Assembly: GCF_002454115.1 (NCBI RefSeq)
Contig: NZ_DKIH01000010.1
Location: forward strand, 440,043 to 504,042
Length of the DNA: 64,000 nt
From: Sphingopyxis sp. UBA6723
GTDB taxonomy: Bacteria > Pseudomonadota > Alphaproteobacteria > Sphingomonadales > Sphingomonadaceae
Direction of reading: 5' to 3'
This document shows, piece by piece, positions 43,076 through 51,074 of this stretch. The notes beneath the pieces are model-generated. The model saw only the letters and a list, made by a program, of their open reading frames with translations, did not search any database and was not told the DNA's origin. Both the position numbers and the translations under genes were made by a program. Each line of letters begins with the position of its first letter. Within the stretch, counting starts at the first letter, position 1.

Positions 43076-45592
43076 ATGGTCGCCGACAGTCCGCCTGATT
43101 TCCGCCTGCGCCTGCGCCGCGACAGCAATGCCGTCATCGCCTGGCTGCGCGCAATGTGGACGCGGCGCTGGTTTCGCTGGCTCGGCTATCTGGTGCTGGC
43201 GGGTGTGCTGGGGCTTATCCTGATCTGGGCGGTTTTTGCGCGCGATCTGCCGTCGGTCGACCAGTTGCGCGATTATGAACCACCGCTGCCGACAATGGTC
43301 CGCGACGGCGAGGGCAAGCCGGTTCACAGCTATGCCCGCGAACGCCGCGTCCAGCTGGACTATAGCGAATATCCGCAATTGCTAGTGCGCTCGTTCCTGG
43401 CCGCCGAAGACAAGACGTTCTTCAGTCACGGCGGCATCGATTATCCGGGCATCGCCTCCGCGATCATCACCAATCTGTCGAGCAGCGGCCGTCCCGTCGG
43501 AGCCTCGACGATTACCCAGCAGGTCGCCAAGAATCTGTTGCTGACCAACGAGCTCAGCTATCGCCGCAAGGTGCGCGAGGCGATCCTGGCGATGCGGATC
43601 GAGGATGCGCTGACCAAGGAGCAGATCCTCGAACTCTATCTCAATGAAATCCCGCTCGGCCGCCGCAGCTTCGGGGTGCAGGCGGCAAGCCGCGCCTATT
43701 TCGACAAGGATGTCGATCAGCTCCAGCTTCACGAAATGGCGTTCCTCGCCATCCTGCCCAAGGCACCCGAGAAATATGGCCGGTCGCGGTTCGAACGCGA
43801 AGCGCTGGCGCGGCGCAATTTCGTGCTCGGGTCGATGGAAAGCAATGGCTGGATCACCGCGGCGCAGCGCGACGCCGCGCGCGCCATGCCGCTCGGCCTC
43901 ACCAACAGCGGCAATCGCGCGATCGCGCAGGTCGGCGGCTATTATATGGAAGAGGTGCGGCGCCAGCTGATCGCCCAGTTTGGCGAAACCGCCGACGACG
44001 GGCCGCTCAGCGTCTATGCCGGCGGGCTGTGGGTGCGCACGCCTTATGACGGCAAGATGCAGACCGGCGCGACGATGGCGCTGCGCAAGGGGCTTCAGCG
44101 TTACGATGCCGGCAAGGGCTGGTCGGGACCGATCGCGAGGATCGAGGCCGACGATCAGTGGCAGAGCCGCCTTGCGTCGAGCTTTATCGGCATCGATTAT
44201 GACAATTGGCGCGTGGCCGCGGTGCTGTCGAAATCGGCGGCGGCGGCACAGATCGGGTTTGCCAATGGCGATACCGGGACGCTGCCCGCCAGCGCTGCGA
44301 CGCTCGGCTATCGCAAGACCGGCGGCACCGCCTTTTCGGCGATGCGCCCCGGCGACCTGATCGTCGTCAAATCGACCGGCGGCAGCGGCTATGCCCTGCG
44401 CAACATCCCCGAAGTGTCGGGCGGCATGGTCGTCGAAAGTCCGCACTCGGGTCGCATCTATGCGATGCAGGGTGGCTTCGACGTCCGTCTTTCGCCGTTC
44501 AACCGGGCGACCCAGGCGCAGCGCCAGCCGGGCTCGACGATCAAGCCGTTCGTTTACGCCGCGGCGCTCGACAATGGCATGACCCCCGCGACGATGATCG
44601 TCGACGGCTCGTTCTGCGTTTATCAGGGTGCGCGCCTCGGCAACAAATGCTTCCGCAACTTCGGCAATTCGGGGGGCAGCGGCGAACATACGATGCGCTG
44701 GGGACTCGAACAGTCGCGCAACCTGATGACGGTGCGCGCAGCGAGCCAGGTCGGCATGGAGCCGGTTGTCGAAACGATCGCGGCGATGGGCATTGGCAAG
44801 CACGAACCCTATCTCTCGACCGCGCTTGGCGCCGGATCGACGACGGTCGAAAAAATCACCAACGCCTATGCGATGCTCGCCAACCATGGCCGTGAGCTGA
44901 AACCGCGGGTGATCGACTATGCACAGGACCGCCGCGGCAAGGTCATCTTCCCCGCCAATTGGAAACCCTGCGAGGGCTGCAACAAGAAAGACTGGGACGG
45001 GCGTCCGATGCCGCGCTTTGCCAAATCGGGCAAGCAGCTGATGGACCCGATGACCGCCTATCAGGTCGTCCATATGCTCGAAGGCGTTGTCCAGCGCGGT
45101 ACCGCAGTGCGGCTGCGCGACCTGAACGTACCGCTGTTCGGCAAGACCGGCACGACCACGGGTCCGAACGATGTGTGGTTCGTCGGTGGCACCCCTGATG
45201 TGGTGGCCGGTATGTATATCGGCTTCGACCAGCCGCGCAGCATGGGCGGCTATGCGCAGGGTGGCAGCTATGCGGCGCCGATCTTCAAAGATTTTGCGCT
45301 CGCCGCGCTCGCCGACCGCCAGCCGATCCCGTTTGCGGCGCCCAAGGGCGTGCGCATGGTGCGCATCGACCGCCGGTCGGGCCGCCGCGTCTATGGCAGC
45401 TGGCCGGGGACCGATCCCAAGGCATCGATCATCTGGGAAGCGTTCAAGCCCGAAAGCGAACCGCGCCGGACGATCCGCGAAGAAGAGATCCAGCCGGTGA
45501 AGACACCGCGGCGGCAGGACGCGCCGGTACGACAAGGCCCGGCGGGGCGCAGCGACAACGACTTCCTCGACGACCGCGGCGGGATCATCTGA
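43076..45592 (+). CDS. mrcA: Penicillin-binding protein 1A (bifunctional glycosyltransferase/transpeptidase)
   Basis: The 838-residue product polymerises and cross-links peptidoglycan at the outer face of the inner membrane. A membrane segment (about 35-55) is followed by a GT51 domain with Glu111 in AAEDKTFFSHGG and GASTITQQVAKNLLL, then a transpeptidase domain with SxxK at Ser487-Lys490 (GSTIKPF), SRN (LEQSRNLM) and KTG (LFGKTGTTTG). The C-terminal tail is polar. It has no neighbour in the same operon; prfB follows after 61 bp. A class A PBP1C reading is excluded by the lack of the BiPBP_C-type tail. Confidence 0.9.
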   Translation: MVADSPPDFRLRLRRDSNAVIAWLRAMWTRRWFRWLGYLVLAGVLGLILIWAVFARDLPSVDQLRDYEPPLPTMVRDGEGKPVHSYARERRVQLDYSEYPQLLVRSFLAAEDKTFFSHGGIDYPGIASAIITNLSSSGRPVGASTITQQVAKNLLLTNELSYRRKVREAILAMRIEDALTKEQILELYLNEIPLGRRSFGVQAASRAYFDKDVDQLQLHEMAFLAILPKAPEKYGRSRFEREALARRNFVLGSMESNGWITAAQRDAARAMPLGLTNSGNRAIAQVGGYYMEEVRRQLIAQFGETADDGPLSVYAGGLWVRTPYDGKMQTGATMALRKGLQRYDAGKGWSGPIARIEADDQWQSRLASSFIGIDYDNWRVAAVLSKSAAAAQIGFANGDTGTLPASAATLGYRKTGGTAFSAMRPGDLIVVKSTGGSGYALRNIPEVSGGMVVESPHSGRIYAMQGGFDVRLSPFNRATQAQRQPGSTIKPFVYAAALDNGMTPATMIVDGSFCVYQGARLGNKCFRNFGNSGGSGEHTMRWGLEQSRNLMTVRAASQVGMEPVVETIAAMGIGKHEPYLSTALGAGSTTVEKITNAYAMLANHGRELKPRVIDYAQDRRGKVIFPANWKPCEGCNKKDWDGRPMPRFAKSGKQLMDPMTAYQVVHMLEGVVQRGTAVRLRDLNVPLFGKTGTTTGPNDVWFVGGTPDVVAGMYIGFDQPRSMGGYAQGGSYAAPIFKDFALAALADRQPIPFAAPKGVRMVRIDRRSGRRVYGSWPGTDPKASIIWEAFKPESEPRRTIREEEIQPVKTPRRQDAPVRQGPAGRSDNDFLDDRGGII

Positions 45593-45653
45593 CCGCTTGT
45601 CTCTGACGGCTGAGCCTCTATGGCCGGTTTTCACTAGTTTCAGGAGCAAGGAC

Positions 45654-46781
45654 ATGCGCGCCGAAGCGCAGGATCATATCGACAAGATTGGCGCCGCGCT
45701 GGCGCTGCTGCGGCGTTTTCTCGACTGGGACCGCGCGGTGCGGCGGCTCGACGAGCTGAATGCCAAGGTCGAGGACCCGACGCTGTGGGACAGCCCGAAG
45801 GCGGCGCAGGAAGTGATGCGTGAGCGGCAGCGGCTCGATGCGGCGATCACCGCGACGCGCGCGATCGAAACCGAGTGCGCCGACACCGCCGAACTGATCG
45901 AGCTCGCCGAGATGGAAGGCGACGAGGCGATGGTCGACGAGGCGGTGGCGTCGCTGGCGACGCTCGCGGCGCGCGCCGAGGAAGACAAGATCCGGGCGCT
46001 GCTCGCGGGCGAAGCCGACGCCAACGACGCCTATATCGAGGTTCACGCCGGCGCGGGCGGCACCGAAAGCCAGGACTGGGCCGAGATGCTCCAGCGCATG
46101 TACAGCCGCTGGGCGGAAAAGCGCGGCTTCAAGGTCGAGCTGGTCGAATATCAGGCGGGCGAAACGGCGGGCATCAAATCGGCGACGATGCTGGTGAAGG
46201 GCGAGAATGCCTATGGCTATGCCAAGACCGAAAGCGGCGTCCACCGCCTCGTCCGCATTTCGCCCTACGACAGCTCGGCGCGCCGCCACACCAGCTTCTC
46301 GTCGGTGTGGGTCTATCCGGTGATCGACGACAATATCGATATCGAGATCAACGAAGGCGACCTCAAGATCGATACCTATCGCGCTTCGGGCGCGGGCGGC
46401 CAGCACGTCAACACCACCGATTCGGCGGTGCGCATCACCCACATCCCGACCGGCATTGTCGTCGCCAGCCAGAACGACCGCTCACAGCACAAGAACCGCG
46501 CGACCGCGATGGGGATGCTGAAGGCACGGATGTACGAGGCCGAGCTGCAAAAACGCGAGGCCGCGGCATCGGGCGAATATCAGGCGAAGACCGAGATCGG
46601 CTGGGGCCACCAGATCCGCTCCTACGTCCTCCAGCCCTATCAGCTCGTGAAGGATCTGCGCACCGGGGTGACCTCGACCGCGCCGGGCGATGTGCTCGAT
46701 GGCGCGCTCGACCCGTTCATGGCCGCGGCGCTGTCGCAAAAGGTGACGGGCGAAAAGGTCGAGGTTGAGGACATCGATTGA
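45654..46781 (+). CDS. prfB: Peptide chain release factor 2
   Basis: The 375-residue product terminates translation at UGA and UAA. GGQ is present in ASGAGGQHVNTTDSAVR, and the codon-recognition region is RISPYDSSARRHTSF, with SPY in place of the SPF tripeptide of E. coli RF2, a variant seen in this class. No programmed +1 frameshift is found: ATG 45654 gives one continuous frame with AGGAG 8 nt upstream. It overlaps the next gene start (TGATG at 46779-46783), so that methyltransferase-like lipoprotein is translationally coupled to it. Confidence 0.96.
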   Translation: MRAEAQDHIDKIGAALALLRRFLDWDRAVRRLDELNAKVEDPTLWDSPKAAQEVMRERQRLDAAITATRAIETECADTAELIELAEMEGDEAMVDEAVASLATLAARAEEDKIRALLAGEADANDAYIEVHAGAGGTESQDWAEMLQRMYSRWAEKRGFKVELVEYQAGETAGIKSATMLVKGENAYGYAKTESGVHRLVRISPYDSSARRHTSFSSVWVYPVIDDNIDIEINEGDLKIDTYRASGAGGQHVNTTDSAVRITHIPTGIVVASQNDRSQHKNRATAMGMLKARMYEAELQKREAAASGEYQAKTEIGWGHQIRSYVLQPYQLVKDLRTGVTSTAPGDVLDGALDPFMAAALSQKVTGEKVEVEDID

Positions 46782-47500
46782 TGAAGCGATCCGCCGCCGT
46801 CCTGCTCGCGTTGCTGCCGCTGCTCGGCAGCTGCGATGCGCCTTGGGATGATGGCGGCGACCGCGCCGTAACCGCCCGCGACTTTCCGCCCGCCGACCGC
46901 CCGGTGGCGCCGACTGTCTCGACCAAATGGTCGACCGAAGAAGCGCGCGACCGCGTCAACGAGGCCGAAGACGTCATGGATTCGGCCGACGTTCGTCCGG
47001 GCATGACCGTCGCCGACATTGGCGCGGGCGACGGCTATTATACGGTGCGCCTGGCGCAGCGCGTCGGCGCGACCGGGCGGGTACTGGCGCAGGACATCAT
47101 TCCCGACGTGATCGAGCGGCTCGCCGACCGCGTGGCGCGCGAACGGCTCGACAATGTCTCGCTCAAACTCGGCGCGGTCGACGATCCGCGCCTGCCCGCG
47201 GCCAGTTTCGACCGCGTGTTCATGGTTCACATGTATCACGAGATCGGCGAGCCCTATGCTTTCCTGTGGCGCCTGCGCCCGGCGCTGCGTGCGGGCGGAC
47301 AGGTGATCGTCGTCGATGGCGACCGGCCGATCGCCGACCATGGCACACCGTTCCGCCTGCTCGTCTGCGAGTTCGAGGCGGTCGGGTACAAGCTGGTGTC
47401 CTATGACGACAAGCAACATGCCGGGGGGTATCTGGCGCGGTTCGTGCCGAGCGGGAAGCGGCCGGAACCCGACGCGATCACGGTCTGCGATAATCCGTGA
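46781..47500 (+). CDS. Class I SAM methyltransferase-fold lipoprotein
   Basis: The 239-residue product starts MKRSAAVLLALLPLLGSCDA, a lipoprotein signal, so it should be exported. The rest is a class I methyltransferase fold: VADIGAGDGYYTVRLAQRVG (motif I, about residue 75), DIIPDVIERLADRVA and DRVFMVHMYHEIGEP. SAM is not known in the periplasm, so an exported SAM enzyme is puzzling: the domain may have lost catalysis, or the signal may not be cleaved. It starts in overlap with the prfB stop. A repeat follows the stop. Confidence 0.8.
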   Translation: MKRSAAVLLALLPLLGSCDAPWDDGGDRAVTARDFPPADRPVAPTVSTKWSTEEARDRVNEAEDVMDSADVRPGMTVADIGAGDGYYTVRLAQRVGATGRVLAQDIIPDVIERLADRVARERLDNVSLKLGAVDDPRLPAASFDRVFMVHMYHEIGEPYAFLWRLRPALRAGGQVIVVDGDRPIADHGTPFRLLVCEFEAVGYKLVSYDDKQHAGGYLARFVPSGKRPEPDAITVCDNP

Positions 47501-47506
47501 AATAGT

Positions 47507-47597
47507 CGTCGCCCCCGCGAAGGCGGGGGCCGCTATCGTTTTACGCGGCTTGAACAGGAAAAACCGCCAGCGGCCCCCGCCTTCGCGGGGGCGACGG
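47507..47597. repeat. REPIN-like inverted repeat with GC-rich arms
   Basis: CGTCGCCCCCGCGAAGGCGG faces its complement CCGCCTTCGCGGGGGCGACG across about 50 nt. It lies between the methyltransferase-like gene and the facing dsrE-like gene and could act as a shared 3' hairpin. Related copy at 60980-61065. Confidence 0.75.
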
Positions 47598-47602
47598 TGT
47601 TT

Positions 47603-47968
47603 TCAATACACCACCAACCGGTCAGCTTCGCCCATCGCGGCCATGAAGCTGACCAGCCCGCCGCTGCGCACTTGCGGGACCAATTCGCTCGCGGTCATGC
47701 CGACCAGCGCCATGCCCGACTGACAGACGATTAACCGCACATCCATCGCCATCGCCTCGGCGATCAGCGACACGAGATCGGGCTGCCCCGCCGCGCGCCG
47801 CCCGGCATTGCCGGCAAAAGCGACGGGGGTGCGCAGCAACGCCGCGGCTGGTCCTTGCAGGAAGATGCGCGCCGGTCGCCCCAGCGCCGCCGCTGCCGCC
47901 GCCGCCTCAAGCGCGGCATAGAAACGCTCGCCATCGGCCGATGCGACGATCAGGTTCAGCCCCGGCAT
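47603..47968 (-). CDS. DsrE family protein
   Basis: The 121-residue product starts MPGLNLIVASADGERFYAAL and has the compact alpha/beta DsrE fold with VRLIVCQSGMALVGM carrying the single Cys expected for sulfur transfer or thiol chemistry. Family members (TusD, DsrE) pass sulfur in relay systems, but many are of unknown function. It overlaps the thiF-type gene by 13 bp on the same strand, which suggests a sulfur-related pairing. Start 47968 is the first ATG compatible with the fold; the longer frame is a shadow of thiF. Confidence 0.8.
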   Translation of the reverse strand: MPGLNLIVASADGERFYAALEAAAAAAALGRPARIFLQGPAAALLRTPVAFAGNAGRRAAGQPDLVSLIAEAMAMDVRLIVCQSGMALVGMTASELVPQVRSGGLVSFMAAMGEADRLVVY

Positions 47969-48705
47969 ATCGGACACTCCGGATCCTTGGGCACCGCAAC
48001 CTCGCGCCAGCGTCGGTCGAGCATGTCGATGATCGCCAGCCGCCCGGTCAAGGCCGACCCCCAGCCGGTCAGCGCGCGCACCGCCTCCAGCGCCGCCATC
48101 GTGCCGACCATCCCGGCGAGCGCGCCCATCACCCCGGTCTCGGCGCAATTGATCCCGGGCCGGTCGGGATCGTCACCGACCAGGCAGGCGTAACAGGGAC
48201 TGTCCGTGCGCCAGCCCTCGTACAGCGCGACCTGCCCCTCGAACGCCCCGATCGCGGCGCTGAGCAGCGGGATCTGCAAGACCGCCGCCGCATCATTGAC
48301 CGCCAGCCGGGTCGCGAAATTGTCGCAGCCATCGAGGATCAAGCTCGCGCCGCGCAGCAAAGCGGCGGCGTTGTCGTTATCGATCCGTTCGACCACCGCG
48401 ACCGCCTCGACATGCGGGTTGATCCGCCGCGCGGCATGCGCCGCTACTGCGGCCTTTTGCGCGCCGATGTCGGCATCGGTAAACAGCGGTTGCCTTTGCA
48501 GGTTCGACAATTCGACGACATCATTGTCGATGATCGTCAGCCTGCCGATCCCCGCCGCCGCCAGATAGGTGATTGCCGGACAGCCGATGCCGCCCGCGCC
48601 GATTACCGCGACATGCGCCGCTTTCAGCTTGGCCTGTCCGGCACCGCCGAACACGGGCAGGATGATCTGGCGCGCATAGCGGTCGAGTTCGGCGTCGGTC
48701 AGCAA
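47956..48705 (-). CDS. HesA/MoeB/ThiF family adenylyltransferase
   Basis: The 249-residue product has the E1-like fold: RYARQIILPVFGG at the N-terminus, VAVIGAGGIGCPAITYLA (ATP/NAD-type loop), DNDVVELSNLQRQ and the zinc cysteines in CYAC (about residue 171) and CPIC (about residue 244). It adenylates the C-terminal Gly-Gly of a sulfur carrier such as ThiS or MoaD. No rhodanese domain and no ThiS/MoaD gene are in the window. The start is TTG 48705, directly after the dut stop; no ATG fits. It is in one transcript with dut and dsrE. Confidence 0.85.
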   Translation of the reverse strand: MLTDAELDRYARQIILPVFGGAGQAKLKAAHVAVIGAGGIGCPAITYLAAAGIGRLTIIDNDVVELSNLQRQPLFTDADIGAQKAAVAAHAARRINPHVEAVAVVERIDNDNAAALLRGASLILDGCDNFATRLAVNDAAAVLQIPLLSAAIGAFEGQVALYEGWRTDSPCYACLVGDDPDRPGINCAETGVMGALAGMVGTMAALEAVRALTGWGSALTGRLAIIDMLDRRWREVAVPKDPECPICRG

Positions 48706-49254
48706 TTACTCGCTCGATCGCCGGGTCTTGATCCCCGACAGCGAGGCCAGTCCTGCGGCGTCGGCGGTTTCATCGACGGGTTCGCTTTCGACACCGGTCG
48801 ACCCGAAACCGCCAGTCCCGCGCGCGGTTTCGTCGAGCGTCAAAACTTCGGCAAAATGGGCGCGTTGCACAGGCGCCGGAACCAGCTGTGCGATGCGGTC
48901 GCCGCGCTTCACCTCGAAATTATCCTCGCCGAGATTGGCCAGGATCACCTTCACTTCGCCGCGATAATCGCTGTCGATCGTCCCCGGCGTGTTGAGGCAA
49001 GTGATGCCATGTTTCAGCGCCAGTCCCGAGCGCGGGCGCACCTGTACCTCATACCCCGGCGGGATCGCCATTGCGAACCCGGTTGCCACCGCATGGCGGG
49101 TGCCGGGGCGGATCGTCAGCGATTCGGCCGCGACCACATCCATCCCCGCCGCGCCATCGCTGGCATAGGCAGGCAGGGGCAACCCGCCCCCGTTCGGCAG
49201 GCGCTGGATGCGAATTTCAATCGGACTGGCGGGGGCTACGCGCATCGAGCTCAT
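48706..49254 (-). CDS. dut: dUTP diphosphatase
   Basis: The 182-residue product hydrolyses dUTP to dUMP and keeps uracil out of DNA. Family motifs are present: ASDGAAGMDVVA (I), PRSGLALKHGI (II), TPGTIDSDYRGEV (III), RIAQLVPAPV (IV) and RGTGGFGSTG (V). About 25 residues after motif V form an extra C-terminal tail. The start overlaps the coaBC 3' end by 38 bp; ATG at 49245 is an alternative three codons later. The thiF-type gene starts right after its stop. This block is typical of alphaproteobacteria. Confidence 0.96.
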   Translation of the reverse strand: MSSMRVAPASPIEIRIQRLPNGGGLPLPAYASDGAAGMDVVAAESLTIRPGTRHAVATGFAMAIPPGYEVQVRPRSGLALKHGITCLNTPGTIDSDYRGEVKVILANLGEDNFEVKRGDRIAQLVPAPVQRAHFAEVLTLDETARGTGGFGSTGVESEPVDETADAAGLASLSGIKTRRSSE

Positions 49255-50479
49255 CGGCGATCTTTTCCATCAATTTGCGGGCGACGGCGGCTTTCGGCAG
49301 TCGGTCCCAGCTGTCTATCCCGTTTTTGCTAACGATATGCACCCGGTTGCTCTCGCCGCCCATTGGGTCAGCAGCGACGTCGTTGGCGACGATCCAGTCG
49401 CAGCCTTTCTTTGCCAGCTTCGCCTGGGCATGGGCGATGACGTCGTTGGTTTCGGCGGCAAAGCCGATCAGCAGCGTGGGGCGCTCGGCGCTCTTGGCAA
49501 CCCCGGCAAGAATGTCGGGATTCTCGGCCAGCGCGAGCGGTGGCACGGCGCCGCTGCCATCCTTCTTGATCTTCTGCCCCGCTGGGTCGGCGGCGCGCCA
49601 GTCGGCGACTGCGGCGACCATGATCGCGGCATCGACCGGCAGGCCTTGCCGGACTTCGTCGGCCATTTCGACCGCGGTCTCGACGTCGACGCGGATTACG
49701 CCGGGCGGGGTGGGGAGCGGTACCGGCCCGGCGATCAGCAGCACCTCGGCCCCCGCCGCAGCAGCGGCCTCGGCGATCGCAAAGCCCTGTTTGCCGCTCG
49801 ACCGGTTGGCGATGTAGCGCACCGGGTCGATCGGCTCGTGCGTCGGCCCGGCGGTGATCAGGATGCGGCGGCCGTACAGCGGGCGGTGATTGGCGGGCGA
49901 AAAATCGGGCTGGCCGACCATTGCGGTGACCGCGGGTGCAGCGGCCAGCGCGGCATCGATCGCGTCCTTGATCGCCGCCGGTTCGGGCAAGCGTCCCGGC
50001 CCAAATTCCCCGCACGCCATCTCGCCCTCGTCGGGCGCCACTACCGTCACCCCGTCGGCGCGCAGCGTGGCGACATTGCGCTGCGTCGCGGGGTGCAGCC
50101 ACATGCGGACATTCATCGCAGGTGCAGCGAGCACCGGCTTGTCGGTGGCGAGCAGCAGCGTGGTGGCGAGGTCATCGGCAATGCCCGCTGCCATCTTCGC
50201 CAGCAAGTCAGCGGTTGCGGGCACTACGACGACTAGGTCGGCCTCACGGCTCAGCTGGATATGCCCCATCTCGACCTCGTCCTTCAGGTCGAAGAGATTG
50301 GTATAAACCTTGTTCTCGCTGAGCGCCGCGAGCGTCAGCGGGGTCACAAACTGCTCGCCTGCGCGGGTGATAACACAGCGCACCACATAGCCCGCCTTGC
50401 GGAGCAGGCGGACAAGCTCGATCGATTTATAGGCCGCGATACCGCCACCGATGATGAGCAGGATGCGGGGGTTGGTCAT
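49217..50479 (-). CDS. coaBC: Bifunctional phosphopantothenoylcysteine decarboxylase / phosphopantothenate-cysteine ligase
   Basis: The 420-residue product makes 4'-phosphopantetheine for coenzyme A. The N-terminal flavin decarboxylase starts ILLIIGGGIAAYKSIELVRL and has the PAMNVRMW active-site region and the ACGEFGPGRLPEP clamp; the C-terminal ligase starts near residue 200 with ILITAGPTHEPIDPVRYI and has SSGKQGFAIAEA. Its start is 4 bp before the ccdB stop region, and its end overlaps dut by 38 bp. The ccdAB insertion separates it from ubiB. Confidence 0.95.
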   Translation of the reverse strand: MTNPRILLIIGGGIAAYKSIELVRLLRKAGYVVRCVITRAGEQFVTPLTLAALSENKVYTNLFDLKDEVEMGHIQLSREADLVVVVPATADLLAKMAAGIADDLATTLLLATDKPVLAAPAMNVRMWLHPATQRNVATLRADGVTVVAPDEGEMACGEFGPGRLPEPAAIKDAIDAALAAAPAVTAMVGQPDFSPANHRPLYGRRILITAGPTHEPIDPVRYIANRSSGKQGFAIAEAAAAAGAEVLLIAGPVPLPTPPGVIRVDVETAVEMADEVRQGLPVDAAIMVAAVADWRAADPAGQKIKKDGSGAVPPLALAENPDILAGVAKSAERPTLLIGFAAETNDVIAHAQAKLAKKGCDWIVANDVAADPMGGESNRVHIVSKNGIDSWDRLPKAAVARKLMEKIADELDARSPRQSD

Positions 50480-50483
50480 GGCG

Positions 50484-50780
50484 TCAATAACCGGTGAGAA
50501 GCATGTCGAGGGCGTTCAGGATTTCGTAGCGCTGGTCAGCGAGCGACGCGATTTTAGGTCCAAGATCGTCGATTCCGACGGCGGATGCCAACGGGGTTGC
50601 GAGCAAATGCTGCTTACCAGAAATAGCGAAAACGGGATGTAGCCGGTCCATTTTTGGTTTGCCCTCCGAAGGCAAGAGCGGAATGACAACACGGGTGCCG
50701 AAATGCCTGAACAGGTCAGCTTGGCAATCAAGCAATAATGCACCATCGTGTGGACTGCGGTGAACGTCGAATTGTGCCAT
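50484..50780 (-). CDS. ccdB: CcdB-like toxin of a type II toxin-antitoxin module
   Basis: The 98-residue product starts MAQFDVHRSPHDGALLLDCQ and matches CcdB in length and pattern: VVIPLLPSE, RLHPVFAISG, LASAVGIDDLG. CcdB poisons DNA gyrase. The plasmid F protein ends LMFWGI with Trp99 critical for gyrase; here the end is MLLTGY, so the Trp is Thr. Activity against gyrase therefore needs testing. The start overlaps the antitoxin stop (TGATG at 50778-50782), typical of a coupled antitoxin-toxin pair. The antitoxin is upstream, as expected. Confidence 0.86.
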   Translation of the reverse strand: MAQFDVHRSPHDGALLLDCQADLFRHFGTRVVIPLLPSEGKPKMDRLHPVFAISGKQHLLATPLASAVGIDDLGPKIASLADQRYEILNALDMLLTGY

Positions 50781-51040
50781 CAAAACTGCCGGTATTTCGC
50801 AAGCGGTAGGCCGTTTTCGCGGACATAATCGTTCCACCATTCGATCGCCGCGCGATTCTCTTCCTGCCATTCGGCTTCGCGCGCCTTCTTGACCCCGGCG
50901 GCGAGGCCCGATTGGCAGGCTTCACTGACATTGATACCAAGTCGCTTGGCTTCTTCGACCAGGTCAACGCTGAGCGATACATTGGTGGGCTTTTTCGGGA
51001 TCGCTTTTTTCACCGCTTCAAATCGCGCTGGACGGTTCAT
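50780..51040 (-). CDS. ccdA: CcdA-like antitoxin
   Basis: The 86-residue product starts MNRPARFEAVKKAIPKKPTN. The first half should be a ribbon-helix-helix DNA-binding domain (NVSLSVDLVEEAKRLGINVSE) and the second half a flexible toxin-binding tail (EWQEENRAAIEWWNDYVREN), as in CcdA. ATG 51040 has AAGGAG 7 nt upstream, while ATG 51046 is too close. A palindrome right before it (51053-51071) is the probable CcdA-CcdB operator. It is translationally coupled to ccdB. Confidence 0.86.
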   Translation of the reverse strand: MNRPARFEAVKKAIPKKPTNVSLSVDLVEEAKRLGINVSEACQSGLAAGVKKAREAEWQEENRAAIEWWNDYVRENGLPLAKYRQF

Positions 51041-51052
51041 CGCCATTCTCCT

Positions 51053-51071
51053 TGCGCATAAATTATGCGCA
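51053..51071. promoter_or_regulatory. Palindromic operator and promoter of ccdAB
   Basis: TGCGCATAAATTATGCGCA is a perfect palindrome (9-bp arms, one central base). On the minus strand it overlaps the -10 region: TTGACG at 51088-51083 is a -35 box 15-17 nt away. It ends just before the Shine-Dalgarno site of ccdA, fitting autorepression by the toxin-antitoxin complex. Confidence 0.78.
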
Positions 51072-51074
51072 TAG

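Noticed and set aside
45597..45700. Programmed frameshift in prfB
   Set aside because: The prfB frame runs unbroken from ATG 45654, with no in-frame UGA after a CUU-type slip site.
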